Part shown: in pieces, positions 1 to 8,399 of the stretch
Layout: each line of letters opens with the position of its first letter
Position numbering within the stretch: position 1 is the first letter of the stretch
DNA from: Proteiniborus sp. MB09-C3
GTDB taxonomy: Bacteria > Bacillota > Clostridia > Tissierellales > Proteiniboraceae
Assembly (NCBI RefSeq): GCF_030263895.1
Contig: NZ_CP127161.1
Coordinates: forward strand, 1,426,001 to 1,490,000
Direction of reading: 5' to 3'
DNA: 64,000 bases
The notes under the pieces: model-generated
What the model saw: only the letters and a program-made list of their open reading frames with translations
What the model was told of the DNA's origin: nothing
Databases searched by the model: none
Made by a program: the position numbers and the translations under genes

Positions 1-13
1 ATCTCACCCCCAC

Positions 14-1225
14 CTAATTTTCTATAATGACCTTATAGCCTTCCTTTACATTTTTCATTCCTTTAATTATGAGTTTTTCTCCTAGTATCAATTCATCTGT
101 AAGAATTTTGTCCTCATAGATACTCTTTATTTTTATATCCTTTCTAACTACATGCTCATCTTCAACTATATAAACATAATCATTAGAGTCACTCATTACG
201 TTAGCTATTGGAATCCAGATACCTTTCTCTTCGCCTATTTTAAAATCTACCTTTGTAATAGCACCTAACAAAAAGTCTTTATCAGATATATTGTCATCTA
301 TTGTTAGCTCAGTTTTGTAAGTTAATGTTTCCATATCTACAGTTCTATTTACATTAGAAACATAAGCTTGCACATTTATATTATCTATTGTGATATTTGC
401 TTTAGTTCCTATATCAATTTTTTTTACATCCTGCTGAGATAAGCCAACAGTAATTATTTGCTGGTCTGTGCGGAGTATTATCACGGGATAGCCTTGAGGA
501 ACGAGTTCTCCCTCCTTATATAATATATCTACAATATATCCATCAGTATCAGATTTTAATGAGGCATCTTCTAAGAGACTAAGCTGTGCTTCATATGCTG
601 TTTTTGCTTGTTCATATTGAGAATAAGCTGCTTTTTTATCTTCCTCAGATGCTCCGCTTTTAACTTGGCTTAGGCTCTCATTTGCAAGCTTTAAGGAACT
701 CTCTGCATTGTCCAGTTGTAGTTTTACTTCATCAAGCTTTTGCTTAGAAATACTACCTGCTTCATATAGCTCTAGTATTTTGTTATAGGAGTCTAGGGCA
801 AAGTTGTAGCCATCCTGAGCCTGCTTAACTGTAAGCTCTGCTTGCTTTTTTTGTTCTTGAGTGGCACCTTTCAGGGACTTATCATATACTGCTTTGGCAG
901 CCTCCATTTGATATTTGGCAGCATCTACAGCCTTATTAATGTCAGAAGCATCCAACTCAATAAGTAAGTCACCTTTTTTTACATATTGGCCTGTTTCAAC
1001 ATGTATAGTTTTTATTTTTGCAGTACTCTTAAAGCTATACTTTTTTAAGTCTTTAGATTGTAGAGTTCCTATGTAGCTTAATAGGATTGGAAAAGTCTTT
1101 GCTTCTAAGGTTTCAACAATTACGGGACGAGTATTTTCCTCAAAGGAACTATTAATAGTGGGATTAGAACAACCTATGGAAAAAACAAGAGTAAATATCA
1201 TAATAAAACTTAAAATTTTTTTCAC
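14..1225 (-). CDS. HlyD/RND-type efflux adaptor lipoprotein
   Basis: A 403-aa membrane-fusion (adaptor) subunit expected to couple a membrane exporter to the cell exterior. The N-terminus is a lipoprotein signal ending in a FSIGC lipobox. A biotinyl-lipoyl-like half motif (around VETGQYVKKGDLL) follows, then a long alpha-helical hairpin rich in Lys/Glu/Gln (about residues 105-215), the second lipoyl half (SDTDGYIVDILYKEGELV) and a beta-barrel domain. The start is GTG with GGAGGGG eight bases upstream. The partner transporter is not in this window; it probably lies beyond base 1, because the gene ends 14 bases from the edge. The family call is firm; the exported substrate cannot be told. Confidence 0.85.
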   Translation of the reverse strand: MKKILSFIMIFTLVFSIGCSNPTINSSFEENTRPVIVETLEAKTFPILLSYIGTLQSKDLKKYSFKSTAKIKTIHVETGQYVKKGDLLIELDASDINKAVDAAKYQMEAAKAVYDKSLKGATQEQKKQAELTVKQAQDGYNFALDSYNKILELYEAGSISKQKLDEVKLQLDNAESSLKLANESLSQVKSGASEEDKKAAYSQYEQAKTAYEAQLSLLEDASLKSDTDGYIVDILYKEGELVPQGYPVIILRTDQQIITVGLSQQDVKKIDIGTKANITIDNINVQAYVSNVNRTVDMETLTYKTELTIDDNISDKDFLLGAITKVDFKIGEEKGIWIPIANVMSDSNDYVYIVEDEHVVRKDIKIKSIYEDKILTDELILGEKLIIKGMKNVKEGYKVIIEN

Positions 1226-1258
1226 TTTATCCCCTCCACAAGAGCTTTATACAGCTTT

Positions 1259-1299
1259 ATAATATCTATATAATAATAATATTATTATATAGATATTAT
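1259..1299. promoter_or_regulatory. 19-bp inverted repeat upstream of the efflux adaptor gene
   Basis: Two perfect 19-base arms flank a 3-base centre (1278-1280); the left arm contains ATATCTATATAATAAT. It sits 34 bases upstream of the adaptor start and could be a dimeric repressor operator (TetR/MarR-like) or a hairpin in the divergent region. No regulator gene lies next to it, so its function is inferred. Confidence 0.5.
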
Positions 1300-1425
1300 G
1301 TCAAATAGTTTTTATTAACATATAAAAAATATTTATCATTCATTATGTAGTTACTATTACTACATAGTTTAAACTCATTAATGCTTAGGTAAATATTACA
1401 TTTGTATTACAAAGTGAAAAAGTAG

Positions 1426-1454
1426 TTGTATTTTTCAGAAAAGTTTAATATACT
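1426..1454 (+). promoter_or_regulatory. Sigma-A promoter of the ABC exporter leader
   Basis: TTGTAT (1426-1431), a 17-base spacer and TATACT (1449-1454) lie about 40 bases upstream of the leader-peptide start. Spacing is ideal and both hexamers are near consensus. Transcription from here would traverse the leader peptide and both terminators before reaching the exporter genes. Confidence 0.65.
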
Positions 1455-1486
1455 AATTTATGTTAGAAAATATTTCAAAAAAAGGA

Positions 1487-1563
1487 GGTCGTGTCATGAA
1501 CATCAGAATGAACATCTTAATTAATAAAAATAAAATAGAATTAAATAATTTATATGCACGACC
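1487..1563 (+). promoter_or_regulatory. Hairpin sequestering the leader-peptide ribosome site
   Basis: GGTCGTG (1487-1493), which overlaps the AGGAGG ribosome site of the leader peptide, is perfectly complementary to CACGACC (1557-1563) in leader codons 21-23. Ribosome position on the leader would open or close this stem, as in erm-type and other antibiotic-inducible leaders. The pairing is directly visible; a regulatory role is inferred. Confidence 0.45.
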
Positions 1564-1582
1564 AGTGTTTTTTAAGTACTGA
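1496..1582 (+). CDS. 28-aa leader peptide upstream of the ABC exporter
   Basis: A short ORF (begins MNIRMNILINK, ends YARPVFFKY) with a very strong site, AAAGGAGGT, eight bases upstream of ATG. It lies between a good promoter and two transcription terminators that precede a BmrC/BmrD-like exporter. In Bacillus subtilis bmrCD is controlled by ribosome-mediated attenuation through a leader ORF, bmrB; this peptide occupies the equivalent position, although I see no similarity that would prove common descent. The Arg-Pro-Val-Phe-Phe-Lys end is a plausible place for drug-induced ribosome stalling. Too short for homology evidence, but its architecture supports real translation. Confidence 0.65.
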   Translation: MNIRMNILINKNKIELNNLYARPVFFKY

Positions 1583-1617
1583 TTTAGTATTTTTTAACAC
1601 TTAAACTAGGTGAAAAT

Positions 1618-1654
1618 AGCCATAGGGTTGTGTATACCATCCTATGGCTTTTTG
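1618..1654 (+). terminator. Attenuator terminator 1 in the exporter leader
   Basis: AGCCATAGG (1618-1626) pairs with CCTATGGCT (1641-1649) and is followed by a T run. It begins 36 bases after the leader-peptide stop, so it would stop transcription before the exporter genes unless disrupted. Confidence 0.8.
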
Positions 1655-1711
1655 TATTTATAAGGTCTTATACTGTCTTTTTCAGTGTAGCTACCTTCGT
1701 ATTCTATATGA

Positions 1712-1745
1712 GCCATAGGAAATAATAATCCTATGGCCTTTTTTA
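1712..1745 (+). terminator. Attenuator terminator 2 in the exporter leader
   Basis: GCCATAGG (1712-1719) pairs with CCTATGGC (1730-1737) and is followed by CTTTTTTT. The stem sequence is the same as in terminator 1, so the arms of the two could also pair with each other, giving alternative folds. Confidence 0.75.
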
Positions 1746-1755
1746 TGACCTAACC

Positions 1756-1784
1756 CGATTTATGAAAGCTTTTATCATAAATCG
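1756..1784. repeat. 10-bp inverted repeat in the exporter leader
   Basis: CGATTTATGA (1756-1765) and TCATAAATCG (1775-1784) form a perfect inverted repeat around AAGCTTTTA. It precedes the dispersed repeat at 1825 and may belong to the same REP-like sequence. Confidence 0.45.
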
Positions 1785-1824
1785 ATGGTAGCTCAAACGC
1801 AACGAGCACCAACCCTATTGTAGG

Positions 1825-1902
1825 TTTATGATAGGAGTGTCCGTTAGGACCAAATTTATGAAGGGTAGCGAGCAAGTAAATTTGTGTTGCGAGACTGTGT
1901 AT
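1825..1902. repeat. Dispersed repeat, copy 1
   Basis: The 33 bases 1825-1857 are identical to 34868-34900 and contain a small GTCC-GTTA-GGAC hairpin. Downstream similarity continues in diverged form to about 1902 (AAATTTG, then TTGCGAGACTG). TTTGTGTTGCGAGAC (1881-1895) recurs exactly at 30351-30365. No ORF is associated with it, so it looks like a short non-coding interspersed repeat. Confidence 0.6.
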
Positions 1903-1924
1903 TATTAATTTGAGGAGGAGTATT

Positions 1925-1981
1925 ATGGCAAAGTTATTAAAAAGAAAAATGGAACAAAATTTTATCTTAGAATCAGGTTGA
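1925..1981 (+). CDS. Possible 18-aa second mini-ORF ahead of the exporter
   Basis: MAKLLKRKMEQNFILESG is preceded by GAGGAGGAG six bases upstream of ATG and ends 40 bases before the first exporter gene. The strong ribosome site suggests that it is translated, perhaps as a second leader or to prepare the downstream ribosome site. It could equally be an accident, since it has no identifiable homologue. Confidence 0.35.
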   Translation: MAKLLKRKMEQNFILESG

Positions 1982-2021
1982 CAGATCAAATTACAAAAAA
2001 ATAAAAGGACGGTGAATAATT

Positions 2022-3830
2022 ATGGACAGTTTTAGATTATTAATGAAATCAATGAAGGGCAATAAATTATTATATGTTGGTGCAATATTGAGTGTAGCAT
2101 TGGCTACGGCATTTACATTGGCAGGGCCCTTAGTTATTAGTTTTTCTATTGACTCAGTAATAGGGGATAATCCAATGGAATTGCCTATTTGGATAGAAAA
2201 AGCAGTTAATTCAATAGGTGGCAGAGACACATTAGTTCAAAATCTTTGGATATGTAGTATAGCTCTTATAGTTTTGACAATGGGAAGAGGATTATTCATA
2301 TATTTAAGAGGTAAATGGTCTGCAATAGCTTCTGAATCCATAGCTAAAAATATTAGAGAAGAAGTATATGATCACCTGCAGCATTTATCTTATGAGTATC
2401 ATGTAAAGGCTGAAACAGGGGATTTGATACAAAGATGTACATCAGATATTGAAACAATAAGAAGATTTTTTGCAGTTCAATTTGTTGAGATAGGTAATGC
2501 CATATTTATGGTTACATTGGTACTAAGTATATTGCTTTCTCTTAATGTAAAGCTTACATTGATTGCAATGGCAGTAGTTCCAATTATTTTCGTAGCAGCA
2601 ATAGTTTTTTTTATAAAAATGAGAAATGCATTTCAAAAATCAGATGAAGCAGAGGGTAGACTTTCTAATGTGCTTCAGGAAAATCTTACTGGAATAAGAG
2701 TAGTTAGAGCCTTTGCTCGTCAGCAGTATGAAATAGATAAATTTGATGAGAAGAATGTAGAGTTTAGAGATCTAACTTATAGATTAATTAAACTACTAGC
2801 TTGGTATTGGGCATTATCAGACTTAGCTTGCCTGCTACAGATTGGAGCAGTGCTGGTATTTGGTGCTTATTGGGCTGCCAAGGGAGAAATATCTCTAGGT
2901 ATATTAGTAGTATTTACTACCTATGAGGGAATGCTGCTATGGCCTATAAGGCAAATGGGAAGAGTTTTAGCAGACTTTGGTAAAATGGTAGTTTCTTTAA
3001 AAAGGGTAACGGAAATAGTTAATGAACCTTTAGAAATAACTGACGAAAATCTATTGAAGCCTGAGATAAAGGGAGATATAGAGTTTAAAGATGTTTATTT
3101 TGAATATGAGAAAGATAGACCTATCTTAAAGGATGTATCTTTTAATATAAAGCAAGGGCAAACAGTAGCTATACTGGGGCCTACTGGCTCAGGTAAATCT
3201 ACTTTAGTTCATCTCCTAGGGAGACTTTATGATTATCAAAAAGGTTCAATTAAAATTGATGGAATAGAGCTAAGAGAAATAGATAAAAAATGGATTAGAA
3301 AAAATGTAGGTATAATACTACAAGAACCTTTTCTATATTCTAAGAATATTAAAGAAAATATCAGAATTGCATGGAAGGATGCGCCTGATTCACAAGTTTA
3401 TGAAGCAGCGCAAATTGCTTCTATTCATGATGTAATATTAGACTTTGAAAAAGGCTATGAAACATTAGTGGGAGAACGAGGGGTTACACTTTCTGGAGGA
3501 CAAAAACAAAGAGTGGCCATAGCTAGAACTATAATAAATGATTATCCAGTTCTTGTATTTGATGATTCTCTTAGTGCAGTAGACACTGAAACTGATGCAA
3601 ATATAAGAAAGGCTTTAAAAATGAGAAAAGAAAAAACAACAACATTCATAATATCTCATAGAATATCCACATTGTCAGAGGCAGATATTATACTTGTGTT
3701 GGATGGCGGAGAACTAGCACAATCAGGTACTCATGAAGAACTAATATCTCAGCAAGGATTATATAGACGAATTTGGGATATTCAAAATTCCTTAGAGGAG
3801 GAGCTGCTCATAGGCAGTAAAACAGTGTAG
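2022..3830 (+). CDS. Heterodimeric multidrug ABC exporter, BmrC-like subunit
   Basis: A 602-aa half-transporter: six-helix exporter membrane domain (about 1-330), then a nucleotide-binding domain with Walker A GPTGSGKST (386-394), signature LSGGQ (490) and Walker B VLVFDD (510-515). The catalytic Glu after Walker B is Asp (D515). Together with the non-canonical signature in the next gene's product, this makes one ATP site degenerate, the hallmark of heterodimeric exporters such as BmrC/BmrD, TM287/288 and LmrC/LmrD. The partner follows 36 bases downstream in the same transcript. Expression is probably attenuated by the upstream leader. The drug substrates are unknown. Confidence 0.9.
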   Translation: MDSFRLLMKSMKGNKLLYVGAILSVALATAFTLAGPLVISFSIDSVIGDNPMELPIWIEKAVNSIGGRDTLVQNLWICSIALIVLTMGRGLFIYLRGKWSAIASESIAKNIREEVYDHLQHLSYEYHVKAETGDLIQRCTSDIETIRRFFAVQFVEIGNAIFMVTLVLSILLSLNVKLTLIAMAVVPIIFVAAIVFFIKMRNAFQKSDEAEGRLSNVLQENLTGIRVVRAFARQQYEIDKFDEKNVEFRDLTYRLIKLLAWYWALSDLACLLQIGAVLVFGAYWAAKGEISLGILVVFTTYEGMLLWPIRQMGRVLADFGKMVVSLKRVTEIVNEPLEITDENLLKPEIKGDIEFKDVYFEYEKDRPILKDVSFNIKQGQTVAILGPTGSGKSTLVHLLGRLYDYQKGSIKIDGIELREIDKKWIRKNVGIILQEPFLYSKNIKENIRIAWKDAPDSQVYEAAQIASIHDVILDFEKGYETLVGERGVTLSGGQKQRVAIARTIINDYPVLVFDDSLSAVDTETDANIRKALKMRKEKTTTFIISHRISTLSEADIILVLDGGELAQSGTHEELISQQGLYRRIWDIQNSLEEELLIGSKTV

Positions 3831-3866
3831 ACATTTTGGCTTTCGACAAAAAAGGTGGTGTTAAAA

Positions 3867-5726
3867 ATGAGTTCTTTTCAAGAACAAGATTATAATAGTA
3901 AATTTGATTTAAAATTATGGAAAAAGATTTTTTATTATGCAAAGCCTTTAAAAAAGCAATTAATAATATTATGTTTTTTTATGGTCAATCTTGCAGTGAT
4001 AGATTCAATATTTCCATTGATGACAAAATTCATAATAGATAATTATGTGGTAAAAGGCAATTTAAAAGATGTAGTACTTTTTAATGGCTTCCGTATTAGC
4101 GGGATTGTAGCTTTCGGAATAGTTTATGCATTGATAACTATAATACAAGTAATAACCATAGGCTTTTTCATAGCCATAGCTGGTAAAGTAGAGACTGGAG
4201 TTGTATACTATATTCGACAAGAGGGCTTTAAGCACTTACAGGAGCTATCCTTTTCATATTATGATACTACTCCTGTAGGATGGATAATGGCACGTATGAC
4301 ATCAGATATTCAAAGGCTAGGAGATACCATTGCCTGGGGTATAGTAGACATGGTTTGGGGCTTTACTCTAATGATAGTAATGACATTTGTAATGCTTTTC
4401 CTTAATTGGAAGCTTGCTTTAGTTGTGCTTTTGGTAATGCCAATACTAGCAGTTGTAAGCATGTATTTCCAAAAGAAAATTTTAAAGGCCCATAGACAGA
4501 CTAGAAAGATAAATTCTCGTATTACTGGCGCTTTTAATGAAGGAATAATGGGAGCAAGGACTACAAAAACCTTAGTTAGAGAAGAAGGTAATCTTAACGA
4601 GTTTGTAGAGTTGACAAGAAGCATGAAGTCCAATTCTATAAAGGCGGCAGTATTTTCTTCTTTGTTCCAGCCTGTAGTCTTGATTTTATCTTCTATAGGA
4701 ACTGGTATGGCTATTTGGTATGGTGGAGAAAGTGTATTTTTACAAACTATAAGCTATGGTACATTAGTGGCTTTTATATCATATACAGTTCAGTTTTTTG
4801 AACCTGTTAGAGAGGTAGCACGTGTATTTGCAGAGCTGCAATCAGCGCAGGCTTCTGCTGAAAGGGTATTATCTATGATAGATACTAAGCTTGAGATAAA
4901 AGATGATGAAGATGTAATAAAAGAATATGGAGACCCATTAAATCCCAAAAAGGATGCTTGGCCAGAAATAAAAGGAAATATAACCTATCAGGATGTTACC
5001 TTTGCCTATAATACTGGTGAAAAGGTTCTAGAGAACTTCAACCTCCATATTAAAGCGGGAGAAACCGTAGCATTAGTTGGAGAAACAGGCTCAGGAAAAA
5101 GTACCATAGTAAACTTGGCTTGTAGATTCTATGAGCCTACAAGTGGCCAAATATTAATAGATGGCATTGATTATAAAAAGATGCCACTACTTTGGCTACA
5201 CTCTAGCTTAGGCTATGTTTTACAAGGACCTCACTTGTTTAGTGGTACTATAAAGGATAACATAAGATATGGAAATCTGGATGCCAGTGAGCTAGATATA
5301 ATAAGAGCTGCAAAGCTTGTAAATGCTCATGAATTCATTAAAAAGCTGGAGAAAGGCTATGATACAGAAGTAGGAGAAGGTGGCGGTAAGCTGTCTACAG
5401 GAGAAAAGCAGCTTATATCATTTGCAAGAGCAGTACTTGCTAATCCGAGAATATTTGTATTGGATGAGGCAACTTCATCAATTGATACAGAAGCTGAACA
5501 AAAAATACAAGATGCTATTCACAAGGTATTAAAGGGCAGAACTAGCTTTATCATAGCGCACAGGCTTTCTACAATACGTACAGCAGATAGAATCCTTGTA
5601 ATAAAGGATGGAAAGATAATAGAGGAAGGAAATCACCATAAGCTATTACAGAAAAAAGGATACTACTATAGATTGTATACAAATCAGTTTATAGAAGAGC
5701 AGAATGCTAAAATATTAAAGGGATAG
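3867..5726 (+). CDS. Heterodimeric multidrug ABC exporter, BmrD-like subunit
   Basis: A 619-aa half-transporter with an exporter membrane domain (about 1-340) and an ATPase domain: Walker A GETGSGKST, signature LSTGE instead of LSGGQ, and a canonical Walker B FVLDE. Its altered signature faces the Asp-containing Walker B of the preceding subunit, forming the degenerate site, while the other site is complete. The start is ATG 3867, with AAGGTGG seven bases upstream; an in-frame GTG at 3855 lies inside that ribosome site and is less likely. It acts in the membrane with the 2022-3830 product. Confidence 0.9.
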   Translation: MSSFQEQDYNSKFDLKLWKKIFYYAKPLKKQLIILCFFMVNLAVIDSIFPLMTKFIIDNYVVKGNLKDVVLFNGFRISGIVAFGIVYALITIIQVITIGFFIAIAGKVETGVVYYIRQEGFKHLQELSFSYYDTTPVGWIMARMTSDIQRLGDTIAWGIVDMVWGFTLMIVMTFVMLFLNWKLALVVLLVMPILAVVSMYFQKKILKAHRQTRKINSRITGAFNEGIMGARTTKTLVREEGNLNEFVELTRSMKSNSIKAAVFSSLFQPVVLILSSIGTGMAIWYGGESVFLQTISYGTLVAFISYTVQFFEPVREVARVFAELQSAQASAERVLSMIDTKLEIKDDEDVIKEYGDPLNPKKDAWPEIKGNITYQDVTFAYNTGEKVLENFNLHIKAGETVALVGETGSGKSTIVNLACRFYEPTSGQILIDGIDYKKMPLLWLHSSLGYVLQGPHLFSGTIKDNIRYGNLDASELDIIRAAKLVNAHEFIKKLEKGYDTEVGEGGGKLSTGEKQLISFARAVLANPRIFVLDEATSSIDTEAEQKIQDAIHKVLKGRTSFIIAHRLSTIRTADRILVIKDGKIIEEGNHHKLLQKKGYYYRLYTNQFIEEQNAKILKG

Positions 5727-5798
5727 AAGGAAGGATAAAATAGCTTTACTTTAGGTAGAATATTGTGTAGAGGTGATTTCTACTAAGGAGGCTGTATC

Positions 5799-6086
5799 AT
5801 GAGAATGTTTTTCGTGACATTAAAGGAAAAAAGGGCAATACTAAATTCCTTTAATAATATTGTCGAGGTAAAAGACGATAATGACGAATTCTCCTATTAT
5901 TTATCCGGAGAAAATACCCATAAGCTTATAGCAAAAGGCTTCAATGAAGGTGGAGAAGGATATATATATAATACAAGTATAAGCAACCAGCATAATTCAA
6001 CTGATGGCTGGGTGGATGTAAAGGATTATACTGCAAATAGCCTTAGGGATTTACTTAAAGATACAGTAAGTTCAAATCTCCATTAA
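5799..6086 (+). CDS. Small conserved-looking protein of unknown function
   Basis: A 95-aa soluble, acidic protein (begins MRMFFVTLKEKRAILN) with no signal peptide or membrane segment. I do not recognise the family. ATG has AAGGAGG ten bases upstream, and a terminator follows directly, so it forms the end of the exporter transcript or a monocistronic unit. The central part is rich in Asn/Asp/Gly and Tyr. No catalytic motif is visible. Confidence 0.65.
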   Translation: MRMFFVTLKEKRAILNSFNNIVEVKDDNDEFSYYLSGENTHKLIAKGFNEGGEGYIYNTSISNQHNSTDGWVDVKDYTANSLRDLLKDTVSSNLH

Positions 6087-6102
6087 TATAAATTATAAAT
6101 TT

Positions 6103-6138
6103 AAGCAGTTCATTATTTCTTAATGGACTGCTTTTTAC
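6103..6138 (+). terminator. Intrinsic terminator after the 95-aa gene
   Basis: AAGCAGTTCATTA (6103-6115) pairs with TAATGGACTGCTT (6121-6133), with one G-T wobble, followed by a short T run. It separates the exporter region from mtaD. Confidence 0.75.
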
Positions 6139-6247
6139 TATCTTATATTTTTATTTGTTTTTAGATATAATCATTATAGAACATATTAGAATTTCAAATT
6201 AAGATAATGATAACAAAATATTTTGTAAGAAAAAAGGAGGATATTTT

Positions 6248-7531
6248 ATGAACATTTTAATTAAGAATGCTTCGGTTCTAACCATGAGCAGTGAAGCTGA
6301 ACTTATGGATAATACTAATATTGCCATAGAAAACGGAAGAATCAAAAGCATAGGGCAAGTCCCTGAGGAATTTAAAGCAGACAAGATTATTGATGGAACA
6401 AATAAATTAGCAATGCCCGGATTAGTAAATTCACATACTCATATAGCAATGTCACTTTTTAGAAACTATGCTGATGACTTGCCATTCTGGCCTTGGCTAA
6501 CTGAAAGAATAATGCCTCTAGAAGAAAAATTAATACCTGAGCATGTTTACTGGGGCTCTATGCTGAGCATAGTGGAGATGATTAAATCAGGTGTGACATC
6601 CTTTGCAGACATGTACTTTTTTATGGATGATGTAGCTAAGGCAGTAGAAGAGGCTGGCATAAGGGCAAGCTTGTCAATAGGTATGTCTGAAAGTGGAGAT
6701 CAGGAGGCCAAGATAAGAAATGCTAAGGAATACTTTGATAACTGGCATGGTAAAGCTGATGGAAGAATAACAGTAATGGCAGGACCTCATGCGCCTTATT
6801 CCTGTGGACCTTCATTTTTAAGCAAAGTAATAGATATGGCAACAGAAAAAGGTATGGGAATACATATCCATCTATCAGAAAGTAAAAGAGAAATCGAAGA
6901 TAGCTATAATCTACGTGGAAAGTCTCCAATAAAGCATGTAAAGGATTTGGGCCTTTTTGAATTACATACATTAGCTGCCCATTGTGTACATTTGTCAGAT
7001 GAGGATATAGATATATTAGCAGAAAAGAAAGTAAACGTAGCAAATAATCCAGGCAGCAATCTTAAACTAGGAAATGGATTTGCAAGGGTAGAAGATATGC
7101 TTAAAAAAGGAGTAAATGTAGCACTTGGAACGGATGGTTCTGCAAGCAATAATAACTTAAATATGTTTGAAGAAATTAATCTAGCTGCTCTTGTTAATAA
7201 GGCATTAAAAGGAGATACTACTTCAATCCCTGCTGCTACTGCTGTAAGGATGGCTACATTAAATGGTGCAAAGGCATTAGGCATAGATAAAGAGGTAGGT
7301 ACATTAGAGGCTGGAAAGAAAGCAGATATTATAATGATAGATTTAAACAAGCCACATTTTTATCCAAGATATAATTTAGTCGCATCATTGGCTTACTCTG
7401 CTCAGGCTTCAGATGTGGAAACAGTATTAGTTGATGGCAAAGTGCTAATGGAAAATTACGAGCTTAAGACGATAGATATAGAAAAGGTCATGTTTAATGT
7501 GGAAAGATGTGCAAAGAGCCTAATTAAATAA
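6248..7531 (+). CDS. mtaD: 5'-methylthioadenosine / S-adenosylhomocysteine deaminase
   Basis: A 427-aa amidohydrolase that hydrolytically removes the 6-amino group of MTA, SAH or 5'-deoxyadenosine to give the inosine form. The metal site is visible: HTH at 63-65, the GPHAPYSCGP segment, HIHLSES, AAHCVHL and the GTDGSASNN aspartate region. Length is typical. ATG has AAGGAGG a few bases upstream. It is followed 47 bases later by an MtnP-family phosphorylase whose base-binding residue suits 6-oxopurines, so the two probably work in sequence. First gene of the nucleoside salvage locus. Confidence 0.9.
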   Translation: MNILIKNASVLTMSSEAELMDNTNIAIENGRIKSIGQVPEEFKADKIIDGTNKLAMPGLVNSHTHIAMSLFRNYADDLPFWPWLTERIMPLEEKLIPEHVYWGSMLSIVEMIKSGVTSFADMYFFMDDVAKAVEEAGIRASLSIGMSESGDQEAKIRNAKEYFDNWHGKADGRITVMAGPHAPYSCGPSFLSKVIDMATEKGMGIHIHLSESKREIEDSYNLRGKSPIKHVKDLGLFELHTLAAHCVHLSDEDIDILAEKKVNVANNPGSNLKLGNGFARVEDMLKKGVNVALGTDGSASNNNLNMFEEINLAALVNKALKGDTTSIPAATAVRMATLNGAKALGIDKEVGTLEAGKKADIIMIDLNKPHFYPRYNLVASLAYSAQASDVETVLVDGKVLMENYELKTIDIEKVMFNVERCAKSLIK

Positions 7532-7578
7532 TTTATTTAGCAGTAAAAAGACAATAAAATTCGAGAAGGAGCGGTACT

Positions 7579-8346
7579 GTGAAGAAAGCTATTATTGGCG
7601 GTACAGGTGTATATGATATTGGAGAGGGAAGCTATTCCAAGGTTGTTGAAACTAAGTACGGAAAAGTAGAAGTCGATATAGTCAATATTAAGGGTGAAAA
7701 AATAGTTTTTTTAGCAAGACATGGAAAAGGACATTCAACACCACCTCATTTAATAAACTATAGGGCAAATATAAAAGCCTTAGAGCAGTTAGGAGTTAAA
7801 TATATTTTTTCAACTGCTGCTGTTGGTTCGTGCAATGAGAACTATACTCCTGGTGATGTTGTAGTAATAAACAATTTTATTGATTTTACTAAGCAAAGAC
7901 CTGTTACTTTCTTTGAAGGTGGAGATGAGCCTGTTAAACATACGGACATGGGAGATCCCTATTGTAAAAATCTAAGGACTAAATTTTATGAATCAGCAAA
8001 GCTTGAAGCAATTGATATAAAAGGGGATGCGGTATATGTATGTACAGAGGGCCCCAGATTTGAAACTGCATATGAGATAAAAATGTATAAAAGCCTAGGC
8101 GGAGATGTGGTAGGTATGACCAATGTCCCAGAGGTAGTACTGGCAAAGGAATTAGGCATGTGCTATGCAACTGTCGGAATAATTACTAACTGGTGTACAG
8201 GTGTAAAGGGAGAGATTACTTTACATGACATTCAAGGTACATTGTCTGTGAACAAAGAGAAGATCAGCAGGACATTTTTAAGAGTGTTTAATGGAAAGCT
8301 TAATCAGGAACATTGTAATTGTAAGAATGCTATTATCACACTTTAA
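7579..8346 (+). CDS. mtnP: Methylthio-nucleoside phosphorylase, probably MTI phosphorylase
   Basis: 255 aa, MTAP/PNP phosphorylase family: GGTGVYD at the N-terminus, RHGKGHSTPPHLINYRAN (phosphate and sugar site), the TEGPRFETAYEI motif and MTNVPEVVLAKE. In MTAPs the strand after this has Asp (TDYDCW), which contacts the 6-amino purine; here the sequence is TNWCTG with Asn204, as in PNPs that use 6-oxopurines. With mtaD directly upstream, methylthioinosine (or 5'-deoxyinosine) is the likely substrate, giving hypoxanthine and the 5-substituted ribose-1-phosphate. GTG start with AAGGAG upstream. Specificity is inferred. Confidence 0.82.
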   Translation: MKKAIIGGTGVYDIGEGSYSKVVETKYGKVEVDIVNIKGEKIVFLARHGKGHSTPPHLINYRANIKALEQLGVKYIFSTAAVGSCNENYTPGDVVVINNFIDFTKQRPVTFFEGGDEPVKHTDMGDPYCKNLRTKFYESAKLEAIDIKGDAVYVCTEGPRFETAYEIKMYKSLGGDVVGMTNVPEVVLAKELGMCYATVGIITNWCTGVKGEITLHDIQGTLSVNKEKISRTFLRVFNGKLNQEHCNCKNAIITL

Positions 8347-8399
8347 TGGATAGAAATATAGATTTTTATCCAACAAACTTATAGAAAAGAGGAAGCCCT

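Noticed and set aside
1750-2230. Two 79-codon minus-strand ORFs across the exporter leader and the start of the exporter gene
   Set aside because: They lack ribosome sites, resemble no protein family and are explained by the plus-strand leader and gene.
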